Positions 10,180-17,780 of a stretch of DNA of 38,887 nt are shown here, piece by piece. Below the pieces are notes generated by a model. The model made no database searches. It was not told where the DNA came from and worked only from the letters and a program-made list of their open reading frames with translations. This DNA comes from Chloroflexota bacterium (GTDB lineage Bacteria > Chloroflexota > Dormibacteria > Dormibacterales > Dormibacteraceae), in contig VBHA01000066.1 of assembly GCA_005889495.1 (NCBI GenBank), positions 1-38,887 on the forward strand. Reading direction: 5' to 3'. Both the position numbers and the translations under genes were made by a program. Every line of letters begins with the position of its first letter. Positions within the stretch are counted from its first letter, which is position 1.

Positions 10180-10763
10180 GCTCTGGCGCCGGCCCCTCGG
10201 AAGATCGGGTTCTGGGCCAGCTCCCGCTCGAGGCTCGTGGCGGGTCCATGGCCAGGGTAAAACGCGGTCGAGGGCGGCAGGCGCAGGAGCTTGGTGCCGA
10301 TGCTCATCATCTGGCGCCGGAGGTCGGTCTCCGGCATCTGGCGCCCGATCCCACCCGCCAGGATCGTGTCGCCGACGAAGGCGTGGTTGGCGATGACGAA
10401 GCAGACGCTGCCGGGCGTGTGGCCGGGCGTGTGCAGCACCTGGACCTTGAACTCGCCGAAGGCGAGGTCGTCGCCGTCCAGCAGGTAGCGGTCGGCCGAG
10501 CGCAGGAACTGCTTGGCGTCGGCCGAGTGGATGCCGGTCTCGCCTCCGGTCACCGCCTTCACGTCGTCCTTGCCGCCGACGTGGCCGGGGTGCCCATGGG
10601 TGGCGAGGATGTGCTTGACGGTCAGGCCGGTGGCGTGCTCGACGATCTTCTCCGCCGGCATTCCGGGGTCGATCACCACCGCCTCACGGGTCGAGGCGCA
10701 CGAGACGATGTAGGAGTTGACATCGCGGTCGAGCTTGACCTTGACGATGGCGAGCTTGCTCAC
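10176..10763 (-). CDS. Metallo-beta-lactamase-fold hydrolase with altered HxHxDH motif
   Basis: Glyoxalase II-like MBL-fold protein of 195 residues. The fold is clear: VVIDPGMPAE near residue 30, the metal motif region ILATHGHPGHVGG, VLHTPGHTPGSVCF, FVGDTILAGG and FYPGHGP. The canonical THxHxDH reads THGHPGH here, so the Asp that binds the second metal and helps catalysis is Gly (GGC). All other ligand His and Asp positions remain. I chose GTG 10763 because ATG 10802 adds unconserved residues and would overlap the divergent small gene at 10783. The stop shares CTAG with the convergent lipoprotein. Substrate unknown; it may be mono-metal, non-catalytic or altered in specificity. Confidence 0.78.
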   Translation of the reverse strand: MSKLAIVKVKLDRDVNSYIVSCASTREAVVIDPGMPAEKIVEHATGLTVKHILATHGHPGHVGGKDDVKAVTGGETGIHSADAKQFLRSADRYLLDGDDLAFGEFKVQVLHTPGHTPGSVCFVIANHAFVGDTILAGGIGRQMPETDLRRQMMSIGTKLLRLPPSTAFYPGHGPATSLERELAQNPIFRGAGARA

Positions 10764-10782
10764 TGCATCAGTATTTACCGCA

Positions 10783-10884
10783 ATGGAGCGCTTCGCCGCC
10801 ATCGGGTTCGCGGTCGTGCTGCTCCTGGTGTGCCTTTTCTGGACCTACGGCTACATCCGGCGCCGGTCCAAGAAGCGCTACTGA
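10783..10884 (+). CDS. 33-aa single-pass membrane protein
   Basis: Short ORF encoding MERFAAIGFAV, then a Leu/Val-rich membrane helix through residue 20, then a tail with seven Arg/Lys in its last nine residues (IRRRSKKRY). The hydrophobic helix followed by positive charges predicts an N-out, C-in membrane microprotein. It diverges from the MBL gene across a 19-bp AT-rich gap (10764-10782). A palindromic repeat follows its stop. No family recognised. The membrane-protein composition in an otherwise very GC-rich frame is the main support. Confidence 0.5.
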   Translation: MERFAAIGFAVVLLLVCLFWTYGYIRRRSKKRY

Positions 10885-10892
10885 AGAGCGCT

Positions 10893-10943
10893 CAGCCCCA
10901 CGCGGCGGCCCCACCGCCGACCTCCCCAGATGCGGGGAGGTGA
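10893..10943 (-). repeat. Two-stem palindromic element, copy 1 (divergent)
   Basis: Read on the minus strand it has stem 1 ACCTCCCC/GGGGAGGT (arms 10934-10941 and 10920-10927), stem 2 CGGCGG/CCGCCG with a 5-nt loop (10903-10919), then GTGGGGCTG. This is the same order as the copies at 22922, 23873 and 23950. It fills the gap between the convergent 33-aa gene and the 97-aa gene, where it could also act as a bidirectional terminator. Confidence 0.5.
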
Positions 10944-10945
10944 AC

Positions 10946-11239
10946 TTATTCGACGACGGCCTGGATCTTCTGGCGCAGCGCGTCGAGCGAGTCGAAGCGG
11001 TCGAGGGCGGGCTTGGCGCGCGCCCGGTCTGGATACTTCGCGATCTGGACCGCGTCGAGCATCAGCTCGAGCTCTTCGGGCGTGAAGTTCATGGTCCGGA
11101 GAACGACCTCCTTCGAAGCCTTGCCCGGCCGGTCGACTGTCTCCTTGATCACGTCGTCGGTGTCCGACACGACCTCGGGCCGCGTCGGGCGAAAGAGCTC
11201 TTCAGAGCCGACCAGCGAAACGCGCTTGAAGTTAGGCAT
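10946..11239 (-). CDS. Conserved-looking 97-aa protein downstream of parA
   Basis: Unrecognised small, acidic, mostly helical protein. It begins MPNFKRVSLVGSEELFR. The C-terminal half is amphipathic (NFTPEELELMLDAVQIAKY) and ends at QKIQAVVE. It starts 6 nt after the parA stop with AAGGA directly upstream of the ATG, so it is certainly in the parA operon. It lacks a ParB N-terminal domain or an obvious helix-turn-helix. By position it could be the ParA partner that stimulates ATPase or links it to cargo; that is inference. The stop is followed by a palindromic repeat. Confidence 0.65.
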   Translation of the reverse strand: MPNFKRVSLVGSEELFRPTRPEVVSDTDDVIKETVDRPGKASKEVVLRTMNFTPEELELMLDAVQIAKYPDRARAKPALDRFDSLDALRQKIQAVVE

Positions 11240-11245
11240 TTCCTT

Positions 11246-12019
11246 TTAATCCTGTACCCGGTGATTTTCGACGACCTTGGCGGCGAGCGCGCGATATGCC
11301 TTCGCCCCGTCCGACTCCCGCGCGTACGTGAGGATCGACTGACCCGCGAGCGGTGTCTCCGCGAAGCGAATTGAATCGGTGACCGAGAACTCGTACACCT
11401 TGTCGCCGTACTTCTCCTTGACGGCGGCCAAAACCTCCTGGGAGTGGAGCGCGCGGTGCTTGTAGAGCGTGGGCAGGATTCCAATGAGCTCGAGCCTCGG
11501 GTTCAACCTGCGCTTCACACGCTCCATCGTCACGAGCAGCTCCTGCATGCCCTTCAGCGCGAGGAACTCCGCCTGCAGAGGGACCAGCACCTCGTCCGCG
11601 GCGACCAGGGCGTTGATGACGATCAGGTCCAGCGACGGCGGGCAGTCGATGATGATGAAGTCGTAGCGCCGCACCGCCGGCTCGAGCTTGTCGCGCAGGA
11701 TGCTCTCGCGGCCGATCTCATTGATGAGCTGGTTCTCGGCACCGGCCAGCTCGATGTCGGCGGGGATGTAGTGCACGCCCATCTGGGGCGCTTCCTGGAC
11801 GACGTCGGTGACCGTGGTCTCGGGATCGACCAGGAGGTGGTAGATCGTCTTCTCGAGCTCGCCGCTGGGCTTCATGTAGAGCGTGAGGTGACCCTGGGCG
11901 TCGAGATCGATCAAGAGGACGCGCTGGCCTATCTCGGCGAGGGCGGCGCCCAGGTTGACGGCGGTGGTCGTCTTGCCAACCCCGCCCTTCTGCATCGCGA
12001 CGGCGATCGTTCGGGCCAA
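11246..12019 (-). CDS. parA: ParA/Soj-family ATPase
   Basis: Deviant Walker ATPase of 257 residues that segregates chromosomes, plasmids or protein cargo. The start TTG 12019 gives the normal ParA opening LARTIAVAMQKGGVGKTTTA with the deviant Walker A KGGVGKTT near residue 10. LLIDLDAQGHLT (motif A') and YDFIIIDCPPSLDLI (Walker B) follow, then VLVPLQAEFLALKGM. Length and motifs match the chromosomal ParA/Soj group. A TAGACT box 8 nt upstream implies a leaderless transcript. There is no ParB beside it; a 97-aa protein follows, as in orphan ParA systems that position other cargo. Confidence 0.9.
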   Translation of the reverse strand: MARTIAVAMQKGGVGKTTTAVNLGAALAEIGQRVLLIDLDAQGHLTLYMKPSGELEKTIYHLLVDPETTVTDVVQEAPQMGVHYIPADIELAGAENQLINEIGRESILRDKLEPAVRRYDFIIIDCPPSLDLIVINALVAADEVLVPLQAEFLALKGMQELLVTMERVKRRLNPRLELIGILPTLYKHRALHSQEVLAAVKEKYGDKVYEFSVTDSIRFAETPLAGQSILTYARESDGAKAYRALAAKVVENHRVQD

Positions 12020-12027
12020 GCGCTGCG

Positions 12028-12033
12028 AGTCTA
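12028..12033 (-). promoter_or_regulatory. -10-like box for leaderless parA transcript
   Basis: On the minus strand TAGACT is followed by 8 nt and then TTG 12019. There is no ribosome site between them. It matches the TAnnnT-N6-10-start arrangement seen at several genes in the window. Confidence 0.45.
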
Positions 12034-12079
12034 ACCGAACAGCCGAGTTCTGACTGGGTTCGAGGGCCTCTCGACTAGA

Positions 12080-12904
12080 ATGGCGCCCGCTTTGGTCATC
12101 GACATCCTGATCGTCATCGTGGTGGTGATCGCGCTCATCACCGGTTACCAACGTGGAGTCATCCAGCCCCTGATGGCCGAGATCTTCTTCTTCGGCACGC
12201 TCCTGGTGGTCTTCCGTTTTCACGACCAGTACCTCAACGAGATGCAGAAGCTGCTGCACCTGACGGCGGTGCTCGCGGTGTTCGTGGCGCTGATCCTCGC
12301 TGTGGTGCTGGGCGCCATCGGCGGTGCGATCGGCGGCGCCTTTCACCGCCTGGAGGCGATCAGGGGTGTCGACGGCCTGCTCGGGGTCTTCGTCCATGGC
12401 GTCGTCACGCTGGTGGTGGTCTATCTCGCTCTCTCCGCCCTGGTCACGCTCGACAACGCGTTCAAGCCGGCGCTGACGAATGCCAATCTGACGCTCAGCC
12501 AGGTCAACCAGCTGGAGAACCAGATCCTGTCCAACCCGATCACGGCCGCGATGGTTTCGAAGTCGGACATGCAGGCTTTGAAGTCCGCGGCCTCCAGGGG
12601 CACCGCGAACATCAACAACGTCGGCGGCATCCACCAGCTGGAGCAGATCTACAGCAGCTTCCTGCAGCCGCAGCTGCACGGCTCCAGGCTGGCCCCGTTC
12701 ATCCTTGGGTTCGGTGCACACCTGCCGTTCATCGGCCACGTTGGTCCGGGCGATCTCAAGCCCCTGGTGACTCCGAGCCCAACTGCCTGTCCCTCGCCGA
12801 CGCCCCGGGCAAGCCCCACCGTCAAGCCGACCGCTTCGCCGAAGCCGACGGCGTCGCCGAAGACGAGTCCCACGGTGTGCCCGACTCCCTCGCCGACGAG
12901 GTAA
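12080..12904 (+). CDS. CvpA-like membrane protein with Pro/Thr/Ser tail
   Basis: 274-residue integral membrane protein. It has about four helices in the first 125 residues, with family-typical VIDILIVIVVVIALITGYQRG at the start and Gly-rich GAIGGAIGGAF between helices, as in the colicin V production (CvpA) family. A soluble segment (about 130-230) follows. The last 45 residues are a low-complexity Pro/Thr/Ser tail of PTxSP-like repeats, probably outside the cell wall side. It diverges from parA over 60 bp. ATG 12080 is used here, but TTG 12092 (codon 5) sits 10 nt after TAGAAT and is an alternative leaderless start. Function unknown. Confidence 0.7.
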   Translation: MAPALVIDILIVIVVVIALITGYQRGVIQPLMAEIFFFGTLLVVFRFHDQYLNEMQKLLHLTAVLAVFVALILAVVLGAIGGAIGGAFHRLEAIRGVDGLLGVFVHGVVTLVVVYLALSALVTLDNAFKPALTNANLTLSQVNQLENQILSNPITAAMVSKSDMQALKSAASRGTANINNVGGIHQLEQIYSSFLQPQLHGSRLAPFILGFGAHLPFIGHVGPGDLKPLVTPSPTACPSPTPRASPTVKPTASPKPTASPKTSPTVCPTPSPTR

Positions 12905-12911
12905 GACGAAG

Positions 12912-12917
12912 TAACTT
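12912..12917 (+). promoter_or_regulatory. -10-like box before acyl-CoA dehydrogenase
   Basis: TAACTT lies 6 nt before GTG 12924 and 9 nt before ATG 12927 in the same frame. No ribosome site is visible, so a leaderless start for the catabolic cluster is likely. Confidence 0.4.
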
Positions 12918-12926
12918 AGTCCGGTG

Positions 12927-14123
12927 ATGGACCTGGCGCTGACTCCGGACCAGGAGCAGCTCGTCGATTCCGTCCGCGACTTCTGCGCCCGCGAGTTTGC
13001 ACCCCACATCGCGGCCAACGACCGGGCCGGCCGTCACGACCCTGAGATCTTCGCCAAGCTCGCGTCGCTCGGGCTGCCGGGCGTGTGCTTTCCGCAGCGC
13101 TACGGGGGCTACGGGCTGGACTACCTGTCGCTCGGCCTGGTTTGCGAAGAGCTCGAGTACGTCGACACGGTCTACCGCACGGTGCTCTCGGTCCATGTCG
13201 GCCTCGTGGGCATGGGACTGTACACATGGGCGACTGAGGAGCAGAAGCAGCGGTGGCTCGTGCCGATGGCGTCCGGCAAGAAGCTCGCGTGCTACGGGCT
13301 GACCGAGCCCAACGCCGGCTCGGACGTCGCCTCGATGCAGTCGACCGCAAAACGACGCGGCGACGCATACCTGCTCAACGGGCAGAAGGTCTGGGTCTCA
13401 GACGCCGACACGGCCGACTTCCTGCTCGTGTTCGCCAAGACCGACCCCAAGGCCGGCGGTCGCGGCGTGAGCGCTTTCATGCTCGACCGCGAATCGGCCG
13501 GCAAGGCTTTGCGCACGGAGCCGATCGTGGACAGGCTCGGCATTCGGGCCGGCGACGTCGGCTCGATCTTTATGAGCGACCTCGAGGTACCGGAGGCCAA
13601 TCGCATCGGCGACGAGGGCGACGGCTTCAAGATCGCGATGAGCTGCCTCGACAACGGCCGCTACACCGTGGCCGCCGGCGCGACGGGGACGGTGCGCGCG
13701 TGCCTTGACGCGTCGGTGAAGTACGCGCGCGAGCGGAAGACCTTCGGCCAGGAGATCGGCCGCTACCAGCTGGTGCAGCAGATGATCGCGCGCATGTCGC
13801 GCGACTACGAGATCTGCCGCCTCCTCTACTTCAAAGTCGCGTGGATGAAGAACACCGGCGCGCGCCACACGCGCCAGGTGTCGATGGCCAAGCAGTACGC
13901 GACGGATGCCGCGTTCAACGCAGCGCACGACGCGGTCGAGGTGCACGGCGCGTACGGATACTCCGCCGAGTACCCCGTCGAGCGGTTCCTGCGCAACGCG
14001 CGCGCGCCGATCATCTACGAGGGCACGCGCGAGGTGCACACGATCCTCCAGGGCGAGTACGCGCTCGGCTATCGCGAGGACCGGCCGGTCAAGAAATCAC
14101 TGCCTCCGTACCAACCAGACTGA
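12927..14123 (+). CDS. Acyl-CoA dehydrogenase (possibly glutaryl-CoA-type)
   Basis: FAD flavoenzyme of 398 residues that oxidises an acyl-CoA at the alpha-beta bond. The substrate/FAD-binding block CYGLTEPNAGSDVASM is near residue 125, and RKTFGQEIGRYQLVQQMIA near 270 is the usual C-terminal helix signature. The catalytic Glu lies in IIYEGTREVHTILQGEYALG near residue 365. The TEPNAGSD and YGGYGLDYL blocks resemble glutaryl-CoA and related dehydrogenases, but short- or branched-chain activity cannot be excluded. ATG 12927 is preferred; GTG 12924 adds one residue. It heads a coupled cluster, and its stop overlaps the next frame as CTGA. Confidence 0.88.
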   Translation: MDLALTPDQEQLVDSVRDFCAREFAPHIAANDRAGRHDPEIFAKLASLGLPGVCFPQRYGGYGLDYLSLGLVCEELEYVDTVYRTVLSVHVGLVGMGLYTWATEEQKQRWLVPMASGKKLACYGLTEPNAGSDVASMQSTAKRRGDAYLLNGQKVWVSDADTADFLLVFAKTDPKAGGRGVSAFMLDRESAGKALRTEPIVDRLGIRAGDVGSIFMSDLEVPEANRIGDEGDGFKIAMSCLDNGRYTVAAGATGTVRACLDASVKYARERKTFGQEIGRYQLVQQMIARMSRDYEICRLLYFKVAWMKNTGARHTRQVSMAKQYATDAAFNAAHDAVEVHGAYGYSAEYPVERFLRNARAPIIYEGTREVHTILQGEYALGYREDRPVKKSLPPYQPD

Positions 14124-15451
14124 CGACCGCGGCGGCCGCGCCGCGGCTGCGCGCCGTCAACTTCGTCGTCCTTTCGCTCTATTGGGTCGCGATCGGCTAC
14201 CTGTGGAACAGCCTGACCGCCCTGATCCTGCCGCAGATGATCATCCAGTTCGTCGGCGAGGCCAACGAGGGCACCGCGGCGAGCCTTCTCAAGTCGCTCG
14301 GCACGCTCGTGGCGATCATCTGGCAGCCGATCGTGGGAGGGATCTCGGATCGGACCGTCAGCCCCTGGGGACGGCGGCGGCCCTTCATCGCCGCGGGGAC
14401 CGCCGGCGACCTGCTCTTCCTGACAGGCATCGCGCTGGCGGGCAGCTACTGGTGGGTGGTCGTCTTCTACTTCCTTCTCCAATTCGCGTCGAACACCGCC
14501 CAGGCGCCGTACCAGGGACTGCTTCCTGACGTCGTCCCGCAGACGCAGCGGGGGGAGGCGTCCGGGTACTACGGCGTTGCGAACCTGGTCGGCATCGCAA
14601 GCGGAACCGTCGGCGCGGGCCTGCTGCTCGCGCACTCCGGCCGCGGTGCGGCCATCTTCTCCATCGCCCTGGTGCTCGTCACGACGATGCTGGCCACGGT
14701 CCTGCTCGTGCCCGACCGCGCCGTGCCGGTCGAGACTCAGTTTCGGAACCTGAGAGAGGTCCTGCGCAAGACGTTCGGCGTGCCCTTCCGCAACCGGCCG
14801 TTCGTTTGGCTGATGGTTTCGCGGCTGCTCATCTTCATGGGCTTCGGCGGCCTGCAGAACTACGCGTACTTCTATTTCGACAATGTCTTCTTTCACCACG
14901 ACACCAAGGCCACCGCGATCGCCGCCTCGACGCTGCTCGGAATCGCCATCGGCGTCGCGGCGCTCGTGAGCTGGCCCGCCTCACGCCTGTCCGACCGCAC
15001 CGGGCGCAGGCCGCTGATCGTGGCCGCCGGGTTGTGCGGGGCGGCCGGCAGCCTGGTCCTGGTCTTCAGCCACTACCAGTGGGTTCCGGATGCGGTCGTC
15101 GGGCCGCTCGCAGCGTTCCTCAAGGTCCCCGACCTGGCTGCCCAGGCCACGCTCACCGGGCTGGTCATCGGCGTCGGCCTCGGCGTGTTCTTCTCGGTCG
15201 ACTGGGCGTTCATCCAGGACATCATCCCCGCGCACGAGGGAGGGCTCTACATGGGCTTTTCGAACATCGCGACGGCGGGCGCGGGGATCATGGCGGTGGC
15301 CGTCGGCGGCCCGCTGCTCGACCTGTTCAACCGCGGAGCGCCCATCCTGGGCCTGCCGGGCGGCTTTCCGGTCGTCTTCGGGATCTTCGTGGTCTGGTTC
15401 GTGGCCGGGTCGCTTAGCATCCTGAAGGTGCCCGAAAGGAGGGTCGTGTGA
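14120..15451 (+). CDS. MFS transporter, no canonical start codon
   Basis: Major facilitator carrier of about 443 residues and 12 helices. The first helix is FVVLSLYWVAIGYLWNSL. The loop 2-3 motif SDRTVSPWGRRRPFI and its repeat after helix 8 (SDRTGRRPLI) resemble GPH/SLC45-type sugar or solute carriers. The reading frame has no ATG, GTG or TTG between codons deep inside the upstream gene and an ATG that would delete helix 1. CTG 14120 overlaps the dehydrogenase stop as CTGA and gives a sensible N-terminus, so I use it. The substrate is unknown; coupling to a ureohydrolase suggests a nitrogenous compound. GTGA links it to the next gene. Confidence 0.8.
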   Translation: MTTAAAAPRLRAVNFVVLSLYWVAIGYLWNSLTALILPQMIIQFVGEANEGTAASLLKSLGTLVAIIWQPIVGGISDRTVSPWGRRRPFIAAGTAGDLLFLTGIALAGSYWWVVVFYFLLQFASNTAQAPYQGLLPDVVPQTQRGEASGYYGVANLVGIASGTVGAGLLLAHSGRGAAIFSIALVLVTTMLATVLLVPDRAVPVETQFRNLREVLRKTFGVPFRNRPFVWLMVSRLLIFMGFGGLQNYAYFYFDNVFFHHDTKATAIAASTLLGIAIGVAALVSWPASRLSDRTGRRPLIVAAGLCGAAGSLVLVFSHYQWVPDAVVGPLAAFLKVPDLAAQATLTGLVIGVGLGVFFSVDWAFIQDIIPAHEGGLYMGFSNIATAGAGIMAVAVGGPLLDLFNRGAPILGLPGGFPVVFGIFVVWFVAGSLSILKVPERRVV

Positions 15452-16353
15452 ACCTGGATGGCCTGCGCCCATGGGGCGGACTCGTGGGTAGCCCGCCCGA
15501 CGTTGTCGTGGCGGGGATCGCCTACGACGGCTCGGCTGTCTACCGCAGAGGCGCGGCGAAGGCTCCCCAGCGCATCCGGGAGCTGTCCGCCGCGATGCCG
15601 CCCGTGACCGAGGAAGGCCACCTGCTGACGGGCCTCCGCGTCCAGGACCTTGGCGACCTCGATCCCGGCGCGGACATCGAAACGGGGTGGATGGGCCCGA
15701 TGCAGCGCCTCGGCCAGGTCCCACCCGAGGCCTTTCTGACCGTCCTCGGGGGCGACCACTGCACGGCGATCTCGACCCTGTCGGCGCAGGTCCGAAGGCA
15801 TCCCGGCCTCTCGGTGCTGTGGGTTGATGCGCATCCAGACCTGTGCGACTTCTCGCGGGGAGGCAGCTGGACGTGCGGGTGCGCCTTGCGCCGTGCGCTG
15901 GAGGCGTCCGGTATCGAGCCCTCTCGGGTCGTGATCGCGGGCGGTCGCGACTACGACCCGGAAGAGCTCGAGTTCATCGCCGCGAACGGCATCCTGCTCG
16001 TTTCGTCGGCCGAGATCGCGCGTGACCTCGGTGGCGCCGCGGGCAAGATCGGGGCCCGGCTCGCGGGCCAGAAGGTGCATGTCTCCTTCGACATCGACGT
16101 GCTCGACCCCGCGTTCGCCCCGGGCACCGAGATTCCATCGGGCGCCGGCCTGACCACCCGCCAGGCGCTGGAGCTGCTGCGGGCCGCCACCGAGCGCTCG
16201 CGGCTGGTCGGCTTCGACGTGGTCGAGGTTTCGCCGCCCTTCGACACCGGCGACATCACCACGTTCGCCGCGCTCAAGCTGATCTTCGAGGTCTGGGGGA
16301 TGGTGAAGATCGCGCGCGAGGCGGAACTCTCGCAGCTCCGTGGAAAGCGCTGA
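15448..16353 (+). CDS. Agmatinase/arginase-family ureohydrolase with Cys for catalytic-site His
   Basis: Mn-dependent ureohydrolase of 301 residues, expected to release urea (or an amidino group) from a guanidino compound. All metal ligands are in place: GGDH (His 104), DAHPD (Asp 127, His 129, Asp 131) and SFDIDVLDP (Asp 215, Asp 217). The segment where agmatinases carry HG (DHGTMF in E. coli SpeB) reads WTCGCAL at 141-147, so that His is Cys 143. This position contacts substrate or assists catalysis in the family, so the substrate may differ from agmatine. Strong GAAAGGAGG precedes GTG 15448, which overlaps the MFS stop (GTGA). Confidence 0.85.
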   Translation: MNLDGLRPWGGLVGSPPDVVVAGIAYDGSAVYRRGAAKAPQRIRELSAAMPPVTEEGHLLTGLRVQDLGDLDPGADIETGWMGPMQRLGQVPPEAFLTVLGGDHCTAISTLSAQVRRHPGLSVLWVDAHPDLCDFSRGGSWTCGCALRRALEASGIEPSRVVIAGGRDYDPEELEFIAANGILLVSSAEIARDLGGAAGKIGARLAGQKVHVSFDIDVLDPAFAPGTEIPSGAGLTTRQALELLRAATERSRLVGFDVVEVSPPFDTGDITTFAALKLIFEVWGMVKIAREAELSQLRGKR

Positions 16354-17482
16354 CGTAGTCATCGCGGGCGGCGGCGTCATGGGCTGCGCGCTCGCCTACC
16401 AGCTCGCGAAGCGCAACGTCGACGTGGTCCTTCTCGAGCGCGAAACCCTTGGCTCGCAGTCGACGGGCAGGTGCGCGGGCGGCGTCCGGCAGCAATTCTC
16501 GATGGAGGCCAACGTGCGGCTCCAGCGCCTGTCCGTCCGCCTGTTCGAGGAGTTCGAGCAGGAGACCGGGCACCCGCCGGACTTTCGCCAGATCGGGTAC
16601 CTCTTCGTGCTGACGCTGCCCCAGCACGTGGAAGACTTCCGCCACAACATGGAGATGTGGCACCGGGTGGGGCTGGCCGACGCCAGGTGGGTCGACGCCG
16701 ATGAAGCCTCGCGCATGGTGCCCGTGCTCAACGTCGAAGACGTGCTGGGCTGCACTTTCTGCCCTTCCGACGGCGTCGCAAGCCCAGCCGACGTGACATC
16801 GGGGTATGCGTCCGCCGCGCGACGGCACGGCGCGCGCTTGCGCGAGGGCGTCGAGGTCGTGGGCGTCGACGTGGCGGGTGGTCGGGTCCAGGGGGTTCGC
16901 ACCTCCGCGGGCGAGATCGCGACTCGCCTCCTGTTCAACTGCGCGGGTGCATGGTCGTCATCCATCGGGCGGCTGGCGGGCCTCGAGATCCCGGTCCTGC
17001 CCTATCGCCGCCACGTCGCCGTCACCGGCAGCTTCCCCGCGGTGCCGCGCGGCAACCCGATGACGGTCGACTTCCAGTCGTCGCTGTACTTCCATCCCGA
17101 GGGCGACGGAGTGCTGATCGGGATGAGCGACCGAGCAGAGCCGCCGGGTTACGTCACCGACGTGAACTGGGAGTTCCTGGAGAAGATGTTCGCGACCGCC
17201 GCCGGCCGTGCCCCGGCGCTGGCGAGCGCCGGCGTGAAGACGGCGTGGGCTGGTCTGTACGAGACGACACCCGACCACCAGGCGATCCTCGGGCCGGTAC
17301 CCGAGCTCGAGGGTTTCTGGTGCGCCTCGGGGTTCAGCGGCCATGGGTTCATGCAGGCGCCGGCCGCGGCTCTGTTGCTGGCGCAGCTCCTCCTCGACCG
17401 CCGGTCGGAGATCGACATCAGCCCGTTCGCGTTCACGCGCTTTGCGAAGGGCTCGCTGGTCTCCGAGAGGAACGTGATCTAA
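16340..17482 (+). CDS. FAD-dependent amine/amino-acid oxidoreductase (DAO family)
   Basis: Flavoprotein of 380 residues of the D-amino-acid oxidase/sarcosine oxidase beta family, which oxidises secondary or primary amines of amino acids. The N-terminal Rossmann motif DVVIAGGGVMGCALAYQLAK binds FAD, and RCAGGVRQQFSMEANVRL near residue 48 is the SoxB/glycine-oxidase block. The C-terminal FAD block is FWCASGFSGHGFMQAPAAA. GTG 16340 lies inside the ureohydrolase gene (14-nt overlap), so the pair is translated together. It is the last of the four-gene cluster. The substrate is inferred to be an N-methyl or amino acid released by the ureohydrolase step. Confidence 0.85.
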   Translation: MESADVVIAGGGVMGCALAYQLAKRNVDVVLLERETLGSQSTGRCAGGVRQQFSMEANVRLQRLSVRLFEEFEQETGHPPDFRQIGYLFVLTLPQHVEDFRHNMEMWHRVGLADARWVDADEASRMVPVLNVEDVLGCTFCPSDGVASPADVTSGYASAARRHGARLREGVEVVGVDVAGGRVQGVRTSAGEIATRLLFNCAGAWSSSIGRLAGLEIPVLPYRRHVAVTGSFPAVPRGNPMTVDFQSSLYFHPEGDGVLIGMSDRAEPPGYVTDVNWEFLEKMFATAAGRAPALASAGVKTAWAGLYETTPDHQAILGPVPELEGFWCASGFSGHGFMQAPAAALLLAQLLLDRRSEIDISPFAFTRFAKGSLVSERNVI

Positions 17483-17509
17483 GGCCGGATCTACCCGCCC
17501 GGCGGCTGC

Positions 17510-17737
17510 TTACTTCTTGAACGCCAGGGCCAGGATCATCAGCCCCAGGCCCCCGAGCAGCAGGACCACCCCGCACCCCGCGGAAACGGCTGTATAGATG
17601 ATCCCGCCGGTCGCGGCGTAGGTCTCCGGGTAGCGCTCCCGGCCCCGCCGGCGCCGGATGGCCGCGGCGATGCCGGCAATCCCGAGCAGAAAGGCGAAGA
17701 CGCCGAGAACGAACCCACTCGATGCCGCGCCTGCCAC
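17510..17737 (-). CDS. 75-aa two-helix membrane protein
   Basis: Small membrane protein with helices at about residues 8-27 and 49-72, separated by a basic loop (RRRRGRER). It ends LALAFKK. No family recognised. It faces the FAD oxidase gene (convergent, 27-bp gap) and diverges from the SDR gene at 17781. The clear hairpin topology with basic inner loop supports it being real; function is unknown. Confidence 0.6.
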   Translation of the reverse strand: MAGAASSGFVLGVFAFLLGIAGIAAAIRRRRGRERYPETYAATGGIIYTAVSAGCGVVLLLGGLGLMILALAFKK

Positions 17738-17766
17738 TGACGGTCAGTATGCCGAGTGCGCTCCGA

Positions 17767-17772
17767 TAGGAT
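17767..17772 (+). promoter_or_regulatory. -10-like box for leaderless SDR-thpR transcript
   Basis: TAGGAT is followed by 8 nt and GTG 17781, with no ribosome site. It is one of the cleanest examples of the leaderless pattern in this window. Confidence 0.5.
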
Positions 17773-17780
17773 TCTGACCC

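Noticed and set aside
11246-13018. 590-residue ParA with long N-terminal extension
   Set aside because: The extension is the antisense of the CvpA-like gene and is full of His/Asp/Arg shadow sequence; ParA starts at TTG 12019.
13841-14119. MFS gene starting at ATG 13841
   Set aside because: This would overlap the acyl-CoA dehydrogenase by 283 bp with an Arg-rich shadow translation.
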